Shown: positions 50,100 through 59,600, counted from the first letter of the stretch. The stretch is 64,000 bases of DNA from Acidimicrobiales bacterium (GCA_020629635.1 JAHDCX010000007.1:1-64000); one strand, 5' to 3'. Made by a program: numbers and translations. The notes: generated by a model from the letters alone, not told the origin.

Positions 50100-51269
50100 A
50101 TGGGCGAAGCGCTGCGCAATCCGCGCCTGCAGGGATTCGGAACCACGATCTTCGCCGAGATGTCGGCGCTGGCAAACCGCACCGGTGCGGTGAATCTCGG
50201 TCAGGGCTTTCCGGACACCGACGGCCCTCGCGAGGTCGCAGAGATCGCCGCTCGCTGCGTGCTCGACGGACCCAACCAATACCCCCCGCTGCCAGGGCAG
50301 CCCGATCTTCGTCTTGCCGTCGCTGAACACCAGCAGCGGTTCCGGGGACTCGCGTGGGATCCGGACACCGAAGTCCTGATCACTGCAGGCGCGACCGAAG
50401 CGATCGCCGCGTCGATGCTGGCGCTCTGCGACCACGGCGACGAAGTCGTGGTCTTCGAGCCGACCTACGACTCGTACATGGCATCGATCGCGATGGCCGG
50501 AGCGGTGGCCAAGCCCGTACTGCTCGCCGCCCCGGACCATGCCCTCGACGTCGACGCCTTCCGATCGGCGATCACGGATCGCACTCGCGTCATCCTGCTC
50601 AACACGCCACACAACCCGACCGGCAAGGTCTTCACCGCCGACGAACTCGCCGTGATCGCCGACGAGGCGATCGAGCACGACCTGATCGTGGTTGCCGACG
50701 AGGTCTACGAGCACATGGTGTTCGACCATCCCCATGTCTCGATCGCCGGTTTCGACGGCATGCGTGACCGGACGATCAGCATTGGCTCCGCGGGAAAGAG
50801 CTTCTCGTTCACCGGCTGGAAGGTGGGCTGGCTGACCGCGGCCGCGCCGCTCCGAAGCGCCGTGATGACGGCCAAACAGTTCCTCACGTTCGTCAATGCC
50901 GGGCCTCTTCAACCTGCAGTTGCGGCGGGCCTGCGACTCTCCGACGCCTACTTCACGGGCCTCCGTGACGATCTGCTCGCTAAACGGGACCGGCTCGAGC
51001 GCGGCCTGACCGACGCAGGTCTCGACTGCCTTCGGTGCGAAGGCACCTATTTCCTCACCGTCGACATCCGCTCGTGGGCGACCGAACACGATCTCCCGGT
51101 CAGCTCGATCGAGTTCTGCCTGGCCCTCCCCGAACGCGCTGGGGTCGTCGCAGTGCCGAGCGAGGTCTTCTATGCGACGGCCGAAGCCGGGCGGCATCTC
51201 GCCCGATTCGCGTTCTGCAAGCAGGACGCCGTGCTCGACGACGCAATTGCCCGGATTCAGGCGGTCTGA
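50100..51269 (+). CDS. PLP-dependent aminotransferase, class I/II
   Basis: This 389-residue fold-type I aminotransferase has NLGQGFPDTDGP, NQYPPLPGQPDLRLAVAEHQ, ITAGATEAIAASMLAL, LLNTPHNPTGKVFTADEL, VVADEVYEHMVFD, and the PLP Lys in SIGSAGKSFSFTGWKVGW. Arg in RFAFCK would bind the substrate carboxylate. It is close to succinyldiaminopimelate/methionine aminotransferases (DapC/YbdL-like); the exact amino donor is not determined. Its stop is three bases from the convergent homocysteine methyltransferase gene. Confidence 0.9.
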   Translation: MGEALRNPRLQGFGTTIFAEMSALANRTGAVNLGQGFPDTDGPREVAEIAARCVLDGPNQYPPLPGQPDLRLAVAEHQQRFRGLAWDPDTEVLITAGATEAIAASMLALCDHGDEVVVFEPTYDSYMASIAMAGAVAKPVLLAAPDHALDVDAFRSAITDRTRVILLNTPHNPTGKVFTADELAVIADEAIEHDLIVVADEVYEHMVFDHPHVSIAGFDGMRDRTISIGSAGKSFSFTGWKVGWLTAAAPLRSAVMTAKQFLTFVNAGPLQPAVAAGLRLSDAYFTGLRDDLLAKRDRLERGLTDAGLDCLRCEGTYFLTVDIRSWATEHDLPVSSIEFCLALPERAGVVAVPSEVFYATAEAGRHLARFAFCKQDAVLDDAIARIQAV

Positions 51270-51272
51270 CTT

Positions 51273-52247
51273 TCAGGCGCTTCGACGTCGGCGACGACGG
51301 CGCTCTCCGGTCGGTGCATCGTCTCGGGGCGGCGGCCCCGGAGCAACGAGATCGAGCGGTTCGATCGTGCCGTCAATGACTCCACGCATGTAGGCGAGGT
51401 GCTCCGTCGACGTCCCACAGCAGCCGCCAATGATCTGCACGCCAAGGTCCATCATGCGTCGCACGTGGGCGCCCATGATCTCGGGCGACCCGTTGTAACT
51501 GAGTTCCTCGCCCCGGAATTCAGGAATACCCGCGTTCGCCTTGACGATGACCGGAACGTCGCCTGCCCCAGCGACGATCTGGGCCACGGCCGCCTCGGTC
51601 TCCGCCACATTGTTGCCGCAGTTGGCGCCAACAGCGGCAACGCCGAGTTCGGTGAGGCGAGCCGCTGCGTCGGCGCCGGACACGCCCATCATCGTCCGTC
51701 CCGCGGTGTCGAAGCTCATCGTCGCGGCGATGGGAAGGTCGGTTGCGTCCTGAGCACCCGCGACGGCCGCGGCGACCTCGTCCAAGCTCGACATGGTTTC
51801 GATCCACAGCATGTCCGCTCCGCCTTCAGCCAGACCTTCAGCCTGCTCAGCGAATGCGGTGCGCGCCGTTTCTGGAGTCATCGATCCCATCGGCTCGAGA
51901 AGCTCCCCAGACGGACCAATCGAGCCCGCAACGACGACGCGTCGGTCAGCTCGATCCGCAGCATTGCGACCGCACTCCGCAGCCGCACGATTCAGCTCGA
52001 CAACCCGATCGTCGAGGCGATGCAGCTTGAGCCGGAACGACGTGCCCCCAAACGAATTCGTGAGGATGATGTCGGATCCGGCGGCGATGTAGCCCTCGTG
52101 CACGTCGATGACGCGCTCGGGCATGTCGACGTTCCACATCTCGGGCGGATCGCCCGCCGTGAGGCCACGAGCAAACAACTCGGTCCCCATCGCGCCATCG
52201 ATGAGGAGCGTTGATCGTTGGGTGATGAGTTCGTCGAGAACCGTCAT
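51273..52247 (-). CDS. Homocysteine S-methyltransferase family protein
   Basis: This 324-residue TIM-barrel has the zinc-binding cysteines GANCGNN near residue 212 and GGCCGTS near residue 285. The N-terminal LLIDGAMGTELFARGL, ILTNSFGGTSFRLKL and VVAGSIGPSG are typical of the MmuM/BHMT/MetH-N group. These enzymes move a methyl group from S-methylmethionine, betaine or a similar donor to homocysteine. ATG 52247 is chosen over a longer frame without homology. The basic C-terminal tail (RRRRRRR) is unusual. Confidence 0.9.
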   Translation of the reverse strand: MTVLDELITQRSTLLIDGAMGTELFARGLTAGDPPEMWNVDMPERVIDVHEGYIAAGSDIILTNSFGGTSFRLKLHRLDDRVVELNRAAAECGRNAADRADRRVVVAGSIGPSGELLEPMGSMTPETARTAFAEQAEGLAEGGADMLWIETMSSLDEVAAAVAGAQDATDLPIAATMSFDTAGRTMMGVSGADAAARLTELGVAAVGANCGNNVAETEAAVAQIVAGAGDVPVIVKANAGIPEFRGEELSYNGSPEIMGAHVRRMMDLGVQIIGGCCGTSTEHLAYMRGVIDGTIEPLDLVAPGPPPRDDAPTGERRRRRRRSA

Positions 52248-52269
52248 GACGACAGTCTCGCGGCGGTTT

Positions 52270-54066
52270 CTACGAATACCGACCAATGACGGAGAACAAG
52301 ATGTCGACAACGGTGTCGACCTCCGGCCCCTCGTCTGAGGTCAAGGCCGTGGCTGCCTCCGCCTCGGTCAATGCGCCAGACACTTCGACGACGAACTCGT
52401 CACAGGCGGGATCGAGGTTGTCCGGGCTAATGACGTCGGCCGCCACGATTTCGCAGATCTGTCGGATCTCGTCGAACACCGACAGGTCCTCGCGGCCACA
52501 GGTGGAGATCTGTTGTCCCGGCGTCTCGTCGTCGATCAGCACGCGGTGCACGGCGTCGACCACACACTCGTTGCTCGGGTAGACGGTGTGGGAGGCATGG
52601 TCGGCGACGAGGAGATACCCATTTGAAAGGGTCTCCAGCGCAAGCTCCTCGGACTCGGCGAACGGCGTCGCCGGATCGCTCGGATTGCCGATGACCAGAA
52701 CCGGCACGCCGCCGCCGTCGAGGCGGCCCTCGAAGGGCGCCACGTCATCGAAGTAGAACGGGCAGATCCCCGGCAGGCCGTCGATGTCGGCGAGCAGCGG
52801 CACCTGCTCACGTGCCGCGTCGTCGAAGGCCTGTTGCTCAGAAAGCACCGTGTCGAGATCGACATCACCGCGCAACAACGCGCCATCGACGCACACTTGG
52901 TGCGTCGTGAACCGGGCATCACGGGGATCGCCGGGGTCGTACTGGAAGAGCGACGCGTCGGCGAGCAGCGATGGATCGTCGTTCTCGACGAGCTGGAAGA
53001 GACCCTCGTACAGCAGCGGCCATTGCGCTTCTGCGTACAGGTTGCTCGCAATGCCAAAGGCGCCCGCGTCAGGGTTGCCGACCGCGTCGCCGACGAGGTC
53101 GAGCTTGGGGATGGCGCTCAGGTAGTAGGCCTCGGGGTCGCCGTCGTTCCAGATCGGGCACGAGGAATCACAGGCCGAGAGCGCCCGGCCGAGAATCTCA
53201 TTGAAGCCGCGGGCTTGCTCGAGCGACGCGTCGATGCGCTCTTCGGTGGTCGAGTTGGGATCTTGGGGATTGTCGGCACCGTCGACGACCATGGCGCGCA
53301 CGGAGTCCGGGAACAAGGTGGCGAACCACGTCCCGACCGTCGACCCATACGAGAAGCCGAGGTAGCTGATCTGGTCCTCGCCGAGCGCGATCCGAATCGC
53401 GTCCATGTCGCGTGCCACATCGTCAGTACCGACGCGAAAGGCTGCGTCACCCATCGACTCGGCGCACAATTCGACCGCCGCCTGGCCGAGTGCGATCTCC
53501 TCGTCGGTGTCGTAGAACTCGTCGACGCCCTCCAGGAGCTCGAGCTGTTCGCCTCGGGCTCCGCAGGCAAAACCCGGTCCCGAGTCGCCAACGCCGCGGG
53601 GGTCGAAGCCGATGATGTCGAAGGCGTCGGTGAGCGCTTGAGGAAACACGCCGAAGGCGAAAAGATCGGCGAACTCGATTCCCGACCCACCCGGTCCACC
53701 GGGGTTGACGAGCAGCACGCCGATTCGAGCATCGGGGTCACCGGCCGGCACCCGATTGAACGCAAGCGAAATCGTGTCACCAGCCGGGTCCGCCCAGTCG
53801 ACCGGCACATCGATGGACGTGCATTCGGCCGCACCGCAGGGGGCCCACTCGAGCGCTGGGGCGACGAACGTCGACTGCGGGGCGACGGTCGTGGTCGCCT
53901 CCGTGGTCGTGGTTGCCTCGGTCGTCGTGGTCTCCACCACGGTGGTCGTCGATTCGGCAGCCGTCGTCTCCGGAGCCTCGCTGCCCGTCGAATCGTCGCC
54001 ACCCGTGCATGCGGCGGCGAACACGGCGAACCCGAGGCACAGAATGATCAATCGAGAAAGGGACAT
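52270..54066 (-). CDS. Secreted alpha/beta hydrolase lipoprotein (TAP-like)
   Basis: This 598-residue protein has a lipoprotein signal (residues 1-20, lipobox AAAC), a Thr/Glu/Val linker (about 25-62), and an alpha/beta-hydrolase domain like Streptomyces tripeptidyl aminopeptidases: LLVNPGGPGGSGIEFADLF (oxyanion region), nucleophile in YLGFSYGSTVGTWF, Asp in VIGNPSDPATPF and His in ADHASHTVYPS. The C-terminus carries several cysteines. It probably removes peptides or hydrolyses esters outside the cell. ATG 54066 lies one base after the stop of the gene upstream. Confidence 0.88.
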   Translation of the reverse strand: MSLSRLIILCLGFAVFAAACTGGDDSTGSEAPETTAAESTTTVVETTTTEATTTTEATTTVAPQSTFVAPALEWAPCGAAECTSIDVPVDWADPAGDTISLAFNRVPAGDPDARIGVLLVNPGGPGGSGIEFADLFAFGVFPQALTDAFDIIGFDPRGVGDSGPGFACGARGEQLELLEGVDEFYDTDEEIALGQAAVELCAESMGDAAFRVGTDDVARDMDAIRIALGEDQISYLGFSYGSTVGTWFATLFPDSVRAMVVDGADNPQDPNSTTEERIDASLEQARGFNEILGRALSACDSSCPIWNDGDPEAYYLSAIPKLDLVGDAVGNPDAGAFGIASNLYAEAQWPLLYEGLFQLVENDDPSLLADASLFQYDPGDPRDARFTTHQVCVDGALLRGDVDLDTVLSEQQAFDDAAREQVPLLADIDGLPGICPFYFDDVAPFEGRLDGGGVPVLVIGNPSDPATPFAESEELALETLSNGYLLVADHASHTVYPSNECVVDAVHRVLIDDETPGQQISTCGREDLSVFDEIRQICEIVAADVISPDNLDPACDEFVVEVSGALTEAEAATALTSDEGPEVDTVVDILFSVIGRYS

Positions 54067-54067
54067 G

Positions 54068-55189
54068 TCACTCACCTTGTGGGGGTAGGGCGTTGCGGGA
54101 GAAGAACTCCCAGGCGATTGCGGTCGCATCGATTTCATCGGTCGTTCGACCCAGCGTTGTGATGGCTGCCGAAATTGCCGACCCGGGCCAGGTGTGGCCG
54201 CCATCGTCGATCGTGTAGAAGGCGACTTCGACACCGTCGGTACAGCCGGGATACTCGGTACGGGTCACGTTCTCGGTGAGCGGCTCCTCAACGCCAGCGC
54301 CACAACCGAAGTCCGCGGCGAATTCGGCGAACTCGTGCGGCATCACCTGTTCGAAGAACGCACCGCCACCATCAGCGCCGGCGAGCGTCGATTCGCCGCC
54401 CCCGTCGTAGGGCACCGTCGTGTCTGCTCGACCGTGGAACGCCAGGTACGGGACAGGGCGCTCCGGTCGGCACGAGTCAGCGTGGGTGACGCCAGCGACC
54501 GAAACGGCCGCAGCGATTCGGTCGGCGAGGTCGCAGACGAGCGTCGACGTCAGAAACGCCCCATTCGACATTCCGGTTGCATAGATCCGGCCCTGGTCGA
54601 TGCACACGCGCTCGGCGAGCTCGGCGAGGAGATCGATCACGAAGGCAACGTCGTCGCGTGCGTCGGTGTCGAACTGCGGGAGTTCCCACGAGTTGCGGTC
54701 ATCGGGGGGGAGCACGGTTCCGGTCGGGTGCACTGCCACGAAGCCCTCTTGTTCGGCGAGGGCGGCAAACCCGCTGAACACCGCCTGTTGGGCGCCGTTG
54801 CTGCCAATCCCATGGAAGTCGAGCACGACCGGCGTCGGCGAACCGTCGTAGGTGCTCGGCACCGTCCACTGCCACTGGTACTCGACACCGTTCGACACGA
54901 GTCCGGCCGTCTGCAGCCCGACTGGCGACGACCGTCCGGTCTCGCAGGCATTGCGGCGCGCAGCCGCGGTGTCCGTCGTCGCGGGCCGCTCGACTGAGGT
55001 GGTCGATCCTTCGGCCACTCCAGCAGATTCTGTCGTCGTCGGCGATGTCGAGGCGCCGTCCTCGACATCGATGGTGGCCGTGGTCGTGTCGGCCTCGGCG
55101 GGACGACCAGACGATTCGGGCTCGGTCGACGAGCTGCATCCAGACGCGACGACACCGGCCGCAAGCACCGCCGCAACGAGACGTCTCAT
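54068..55189 (-). CDS. Secreted poly(3-hydroxybutyrate) depolymerase / feruloyl esterase family lipoprotein
   Basis: This 373-residue lipoprotein starts at ATG 55189. Its signal ends in lipobox ASGC, then comes a Ser/Thr/Glu-rich linker to about residue 75. The esterase core shows LDFHGIGSNGAQQAV, the nucleophile in YATGMSNGAFLTSTL, FHGRADTTVPYDGGG and His in IDDGGHTWPGS. Family members (LpqC-like) cleave polyhydroxyalkanoate or aryl esters. It is tightly linked to the TAP-like hydrolase gene, so both secreted hydrolases are probably made together. Confidence 0.86.
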   Translation of the reverse strand: MRRLVAAVLAAGVVASGCSSSTEPESSGRPAEADTTTATIDVEDGASTSPTTTESAGVAEGSTTSVERPATTDTAAARRNACETGRSSPVGLQTAGLVSNGVEYQWQWTVPSTYDGSPTPVVLDFHGIGSNGAQQAVFSGFAALAEQEGFVAVHPTGTVLPPDDRNSWELPQFDTDARDDVAFVIDLLAELAERVCIDQGRIYATGMSNGAFLTSTLVCDLADRIAAAVSVAGVTHADSCRPERPVPYLAFHGRADTTVPYDGGGESTLAGADGGGAFFEQVMPHEFAEFAADFGCGAGVEEPLTENVTRTEYPGCTDGVEVAFYTIDDGGHTWPGSAISAAITTLGRTTDEIDATAIAWEFFSRNALPPQGE

Positions 55190-55227
55190 CGCAGCGAATG
55201 CTATGCGGCCGGTCGGGTCTGGTCGGG

Positions 55228-55296
55228 TCACTCGAGGTCGAGGACGATGACGAGTCCCGTGACGAGCAGAGGGAGGACGAGCAGCAGGTCGATCAT
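55228..55296 (-). CDS. Tiny predicted membrane peptide (22 residues)
   Basis: A frame from ATG 55296 to TGA 55228 encodes MIDLLLVLPLLVTGLVIVLD plus two residues, almost entirely one transmembrane helix. It begins 11 bp after the stop of the PspC/LiaF-like gene on the same strand and could be translated with it. There is no homology evidence; small hydrophobic peptides are common in envelope-stress operons, but this may be chance. Confidence 0.35.
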   Translation of the reverse strand: MIDLLLVLPLLVTGLVIVLDLE

Positions 55297-55307
55297 GCGC
55301 TCGTCAC

Positions 55308-56564
55308 TCAGGGCCGCTCGACGACGATCTCGCCGATACTCAGATCCAGTTCGAGTTCGAGCACGGCGTCGTCGTCGCTGAAGATCCGATCTGCCCCGAC
55401 GCCGTTCGATTCAGCGCCGAACACTTCGACGGCACCCAGGCGGGACTCGGCGTCGATGTCGACGCTGAGGTCGTCGGGGACGATGACCTGGATCTTGCCG
55501 GCATCGAGTTCGATGCGTGAGCTCACGACCCCGTCGACGAAGTCCGAATCGTCGAGCGCCGTCAGGTTGAGGATGAGTTCGCCGTCCTCGGCGTCGTAGT
55601 TGGTCGGGATGTCACCCGGCGATTCGGGGACCCACGTCACCTGGTTGTCGCTGTCGAAGTCGAAGTCGACCTCACCCTCCGACACCGCCCAGAAGAAGGC
55701 GATCGGAATGGCGATGAAGGCGAGCAGAACCAGACCGAGGATCCCGAAGAGAATCCCAAACAGCAGACGGCGACTCCGAGGCTTGGGGGGAACCGGTGCG
55801 CCGACGGGGCCGGCGGGTCCTTCGGGTCCCGAGCCGCCGCCCGACCAGTCCACCCCGTCACCGAACCCCGATGCGGGTGCGTCCTGTGGGGTCACCGATG
55901 CGGTCGGGCCTGCGGCGGGAGGCGCCGGCGACGCGCCCGACGCTGCAGCGGCCATCGCTGGCGCAGTCTGCGAACGGGGTTCTTGCATGAGCAGCCAGAC
56001 ACCGCCACCGACGAGGGCCAACGGGACGAGAATCGCTCCGACCTCGCCGCCCCCAGCCAGCAGGACGATCAGTGCCGCGAGAACCACGAACCCCACACCG
56101 AGATCCCGGCTCGAGAAGCGATCGCCGACTGCCATGTTGCGTCGCGTCGGCGGCCAGTAGGTGGCCCGCGGGATGATCAGCCAGGCGAGCAGATAGAGCA
56201 GGACTGCGCTGCCGGCCGAGATGATGAACGCGGCGACAAAGCCGAGGCGAGTGAGGGCGACGTCCCACCCGTACCGATGGGCAATGCCAGAGGCGACGCC
56301 GCCGAGGCGGGCGTACGGATCGCGAACCAAACCGGGGTAGGGCGCAGCGGTCGTGTTGGCGCCGGGCGGCGGCGGGGGCGTCTCCGAGGACGGCGGCACC
56401 GTTTCGGCCTCCGGACCGGCGACCTCGTCGCTGACGTCGTCAGTGGCATCTTCGGGCAGGTCGGCTTCACCGAGGGGATCGGCGATTCGGGCCGCTTCGT
56501 CAAGCAGCTCGTCGCCGTCAACGGGGGTCTCTTCTGGGTCGTGGTTGTCGTTCGAGATGTTCAT
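55308..56564 (-). CDS. PspC-domain protein with LiaF-like C-terminus
   Basis: This 418-residue protein has an acidic cytoplasmic N-terminus (1-72), a PspC domain (about 79-130: RDPYARLGGVASGIAHRYGW, RLGFVAAFIISAGSAVLLYL), two further helices at about 152-190, a Pro/Gly/Ala-rich linker, another helix at about 260-285, and an exported beta-type domain like the C-terminal domain of LiaF. ATG 56564 is preferred to a longer start that lacks conservation. It is divergent from a PspC-fused histidine kinase and probably regulates or is regulated by that system. Confidence 0.85.
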   Translation of the reverse strand: MNISNDNHDPEETPVDGDELLDEAARIADPLGEADLPEDATDDVSDEVAGPEAETVPPSSETPPPPPGANTTAAPYPGLVRDPYARLGGVASGIAHRYGWDVALTRLGFVAAFIISAGSAVLLYLLAWLIIPRATYWPPTRRNMAVGDRFSSRDLGVGFVVLAALIVLLAGGGEVGAILVPLALVGGGVWLLMQEPRSQTAPAMAAAASGASPAPPAAGPTASVTPQDAPASGFGDGVDWSGGGSGPEGPAGPVGAPVPPKPRSRRLLFGILFGILGLVLLAFIAIPIAFFWAVSEGEVDFDFDSDNQVTWVPESPGDIPTNYDAEDGELILNLTALDDSDFVDGVVSSRIELDAGKIQVIVPDDLSVDIDAESRLGAVEVFGAESNGVGADRIFSDDDAVLELELDLSIGEIVVERP

Positions 56565-56641
56565 GATCTCAGCATGTTTCGTCGGGGATCCGCCGGAAAT
56601 CAGGATCTGCCCGTATCGCTCCCGGATTCGCCGCGCGGGTC

Positions 56642-56668
56642 TCAGGGTCCCCTCAGGGTGGACCCTGA
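56642..56668. promoter_or_regulatory. Candidate operator between divergent PspC genes
   Basis: TCAGGGT occurs at 56642-56648 and 56653-56659 as a direct repeat with 11-bp period. The second copy forms a perfect palindrome TCAGGGT-GG-ACCCTGA (56653-56668). The position, in the 140-bp gap between the divergent PspC/LiaF-like and PspC-kinase genes, fits a binding site for the LuxR-type regulator of the module. Confidence 0.55.
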
Positions 56669-56704
56669 TGGGTACGACACTCGCCAGCTGCGACACTTGG
56701 AGCT

Positions 56705-57907
56705 GTGATCCCGACCGCCGCCCAACGCGCCAAATGGCAGATGCCCCGCATCGACCGCAGTGATCGCGTGCTGGGAGGCGTTGCGGCGGCGATCGCGGTC
56801 GAGATCGGTGTCCAGCCCCTGATCATGCGCACGCTCTTCTTGGTGCTGGCGATCGCCGGCGGCTGGGGCCTGGTCCTGTACGCACTCGCCTGGGCCTTCA
56901 TCGCCATCGCGAGTCCGACCCGGATCAGTCCGTACACGCCAGTGCCGAAGGGGGCAACACCCACCCACCGCCATCTGGCCGTGCTCGTCATTGCGACCGG
57001 CCTCTTGATCATCTTCGCCCGCCTCAGCTCCGACGTCTTCGCCGGGATCGTGTGGCCAGTCGGATTCGTCTCGACCGGAGCGCTCATCGCCTGGTCACGT
57101 GGTCAGGCCGAGCCCGAGGGCCTGTCCGTCGTCGCTCGAGTCGTCGCAGGCCTCACGGTCGCCGTTGGCGGCCTCATCGCCTTCGCCGCGCTGCAGTTCA
57201 ACCTCGTCGACACGCTGATCGCCCTGGTCTTCGGCTTGGCGCTCGTCGCTGGCGTCGCCATCGTGGCGGCGCCGTCGGTGATCCGCCTGGCGCGAGACCT
57301 CGACAGCGAACGCCAGGACCGGGTGCGGACCGACGAACGGGCCCGGATTTCGGCGCACCTCCACGATTCGGTGCTGCAGACGCTCAGCCTGATCCAGCGC
57401 CACGTCGACGACCCCGTTCGGACCGCACAGCTCGCCCGCCAACAAGAGCGCGAGCTGCGCAACTGGCTGTATGGGCCGGGACCGAGCCGCGCCGACACCG
57501 TGCGGCTCCAAGAGGGTCTCGAGGCCATGGCGACCCGGGTCGAACAGTCCCACGGCATCAAAATCGACGTCGTTGCCGTCGGCGATTCCGCCGCGTTTCC
57601 TCGAGCCACCCTCACTCCCCTCCTCGAGGCTGCAGGTGAGGCCATGACCAACGCCGCCAAGCACGCCGGGGTCGATCGGATCGACGTCTATGCCGAGCAT
57701 CGGGCCTCACAGGTGGAGGTCTTCGTCCGCGACACCGGCGCGGGCTTCGACCCCGACGCCGTCGTTGGGGACCGCCGGGGCCTGAGCGAATCGATCATCG
57801 GCAGGATGCATCGAGCCGGCGGATCTGCGACGGTGTTCTCCTCGCCCGAGTCGGGCACCGAGATCGAGCTCGTGCTCCCGATCGAGATGAATGGAGTGTC
57901 CTCATGA
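56705..57907 (+). CDS. PspC-fused LiaS/NarX-type sensor histidine kinase
   Basis: This 400-residue protein has an N-terminal PspC domain (about 13-70: MPRIDRSDRVLGGVAAAIAV), four more transmembrane helices (about 90-190), then a HisKA_3 dimerisation domain with His220 (ERARISAHLHDSVLQTLSLI) and an HATPase domain (GEAMTNAAKHAGVDRIDVYA, DTGAGFDPDAV, RRGLSESIIGRM). The direct fusion of PspC to a kinase is known in Actinobacteria and suggests sensing of membrane stress. It overlaps the response regulator gene by 4 bp. Start GTG 56705. Confidence 0.9.
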   Translation: MIPTAAQRAKWQMPRIDRSDRVLGGVAAAIAVEIGVQPLIMRTLFLVLAIAGGWGLVLYALAWAFIAIASPTRISPYTPVPKGATPTHRHLAVLVIATGLLIIFARLSSDVFAGIVWPVGFVSTGALIAWSRGQAEPEGLSVVARVVAGLTVAVGGLIAFAALQFNLVDTLIALVFGLALVAGVAIVAAPSVIRLARDLDSERQDRVRTDERARISAHLHDSVLQTLSLIQRHVDDPVRTAQLARQQERELRNWLYGPGPSRADTVRLQEGLEAMATRVEQSHGIKIDVVAVGDSAAFPRATLTPLLEAAGEAMTNAAKHAGVDRIDVYAEHRASQVEVFVRDTGAGFDPDAVVGDRRGLSESIIGRMHRAGGSATVFSSPESGTEIELVLPIEMNGVSS

Positions 57908-58539
57908 CTCGCGTCGCACTGATCGACGACCACGCCCTGGTCCGGGCCGGCGTGCGCGCCGAACTCGAAGCGGCCTTTCGCATCGTCGGCGAAGCCGGCG
58001 ACGTCCCGGACGCCATCGACCTCATCGTTCGCGAGAAACCGGACGTCGTCGTCTGCGATGTCCACCTTCCGTCCGGGACTGCGGCCGACGTCATCGCCGG
58101 CGCCGTCGCACGTGGCGTGACCACTGTCTTCTTGGCGCTTTCGGTCTCCGACGCGGCCGAAGACGTGATCGCCGTCATCCGCGCCGGCGCTCGCGGGTAC
58201 ATCACCAAAGCGACCGACGGTGCTGGGCTCATCGACGCCGTGCAGCGAGTCGCCGGCGGCGACGCCGTGTTCTCACCACGGCTCGCGGGTTTCGTGCTCG
58301 ATGCCTTCTCGACCGACCTCGCCACGCCCGAGGCCGATCCCGAACTCGACCAGCTCACCGCCAGAGAGCAGGAGGTGATGCGGCTGCTCGCGCGGGGCTA
58401 TGCGTACAAAGAGATCGCTCGACGGCTCACAATTTCGATCAAGACCGTCGAGTCCCACGCATCCGCCGTCCTCCGCAAGCTGCAGCTGTCCAACCGAAAC
58501 GAGTTGACGAGGTGGGCGGCCGACCGCCGCATCCTGTAG
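57904..58539 (+). CDS. LuxR/NarL-type response regulator
   Basis: This 211-residue regulator has a receiver domain with Asp52 (DVVVCDVHLPSG), the DDH pocket near residue 9 and Lys in GYITKATDG, and a C-terminal LuxR HTH (LTAREQEVMRLLARGYAYKE, IARRLTISIKTVESHASAVL). It is co-translated with the PspC-kinase and is the likely ligand of the TCAGGGT palindrome between the divergent genes. Confidence 0.93.
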   Translation: MTRVALIDDHALVRAGVRAELEAAFRIVGEAGDVPDAIDLIVREKPDVVVCDVHLPSGTAADVIAGAVARGVTTVFLALSVSDAAEDVIAVIRAGARGYITKATDGAGLIDAVQRVAGGDAVFSPRLAGFVLDAFSTDLATPEADPELDQLTAREQEVMRLLARGYAYKEIARRLTISIKTVESHASAVLRKLQLSNRNELTRWAADRRIL

Positions 58540-58549
58540 GACTCACGTC

Positions 58550-59587
58550 ATGACGTGGTCCGATTGGCTTCCCGCTGCGGCCGTCGTGGTGATCACGGTG
58601 GCGGCCATCCTGCTCGCCCGGCTGATCATCGGCCGGTCGTCGCGCTACAACGCAAGCGACCGTCGCTTCCGCACACAGATCATCTCGATTGCCATTGCGC
58701 TCGTCGGTCTCTTGGCCGTCATCTTCGTGCTGCCCGAAGGCAGCGATTCCGATCTCGCCTTCAGCGTGCTCGGTTTGGTCGTCACCGGCGCCCTCGCGAT
58801 CTCCTCTCAGTCGATCATCGCCAACGCGATGGCCGGTCTGATGCTTCGATCCGTATCGAGCTTCCGGCCCGGCGACTTCATCGAGGTGGGTGACCGTATG
58901 GGCCGGGTCACTGAGCTCGGCTTGTTCCACACCGAGATCCAGACGTCTGACCGCGACCTCGTGACCATCCCGAATTCGGTGATGATGAATCAGCCGCTCC
59001 GAGTCGTGCACAGCTCCGGCACGATCGTCTCGGCCACCGTGTCACTCGGCTACGACGTGAGCCGCCACGTTCTCGAACCGCTCTTCATCGCCGCGGGCAA
59101 GAGCGCGTCGCTCGTCGATCCGTTCGTCCAGGTACTCGAGCTGGGCGACCATTCGGTCGTGTATCGGGTGGCGGGCTTTCTCGAGGATCCGCGATCGATG
59201 CTCGCGGCCCGATCGCGATTGCGCGGCGCCATCCTCGACGTACTCTCCGACGAAGGCATCGAGATCTTGTCGCCGACCTACATCGCTCGCCGATCGGTCT
59301 CGAATGCGCCGTTGTTGCCCGACGCCTCCGACGCCTCCGACGACGAGCAATGGCGACCATCGGCCGAGCACCGGGTCTTCGACAAGGCCGAGCGCGCCGG
59401 ACAGCTCGAGACGGCACGATCGGATCTCGGCGACGCGGTGGAGAACCTCGAGATCCTGAAGCTCGAGCTCGGTCATGCCGCTGCCGACGAACGTGAGCGT
59501 GTCGAGGCTGCAATCACCCGTCAAGAAGCCCGCATCGACCGCCTCGAACAACGAATCGCACGCCTGTCCACCGAACTCGACACCTGA
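58550..59587 (+). CDS. MscS-family mechanosensitive channel
   Basis: This 345-residue protein has three transmembrane helices (about 8-28, 43-62, 68-100). The third is the pore helix with alternating Ala/Gly and Leu (AISSQSIIANAMAGLMLRSV), followed by the beta domain (FRPGDFIEVGDRMGRVTELG, TIPNSVMMNQPLRVV). A long C-terminal coiled coil (about 265-345) is more extended than in E. coli MscS. It probably releases solutes at low osmolarity. It follows the PspC two-component genes by ten bases and is likely part of that envelope-stress unit. Confidence 0.92.
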   Translation: MTWSDWLPAAAVVVITVAAILLARLIIGRSSRYNASDRRFRTQIISIAIALVGLLAVIFVLPEGSDSDLAFSVLGLVVTGALAISSQSIIANAMAGLMLRSVSSFRPGDFIEVGDRMGRVTELGLFHTEIQTSDRDLVTIPNSVMMNQPLRVVHSSGTIVSATVSLGYDVSRHVLEPLFIAAGKSASLVDPFVQVLELGDHSVVYRVAGFLEDPRSMLAARSRLRGAILDVLSDEGIEILSPTYIARRSVSNAPLLPDASDASDDEQWRPSAEHRVFDKAERAGQLETARSDLGDAVENLEILKLELGHAAADERERVEAAITRQEARIDRLEQRIARLSTELDT

Positions 59588-59600
59588 TCGGGTCTCCATC

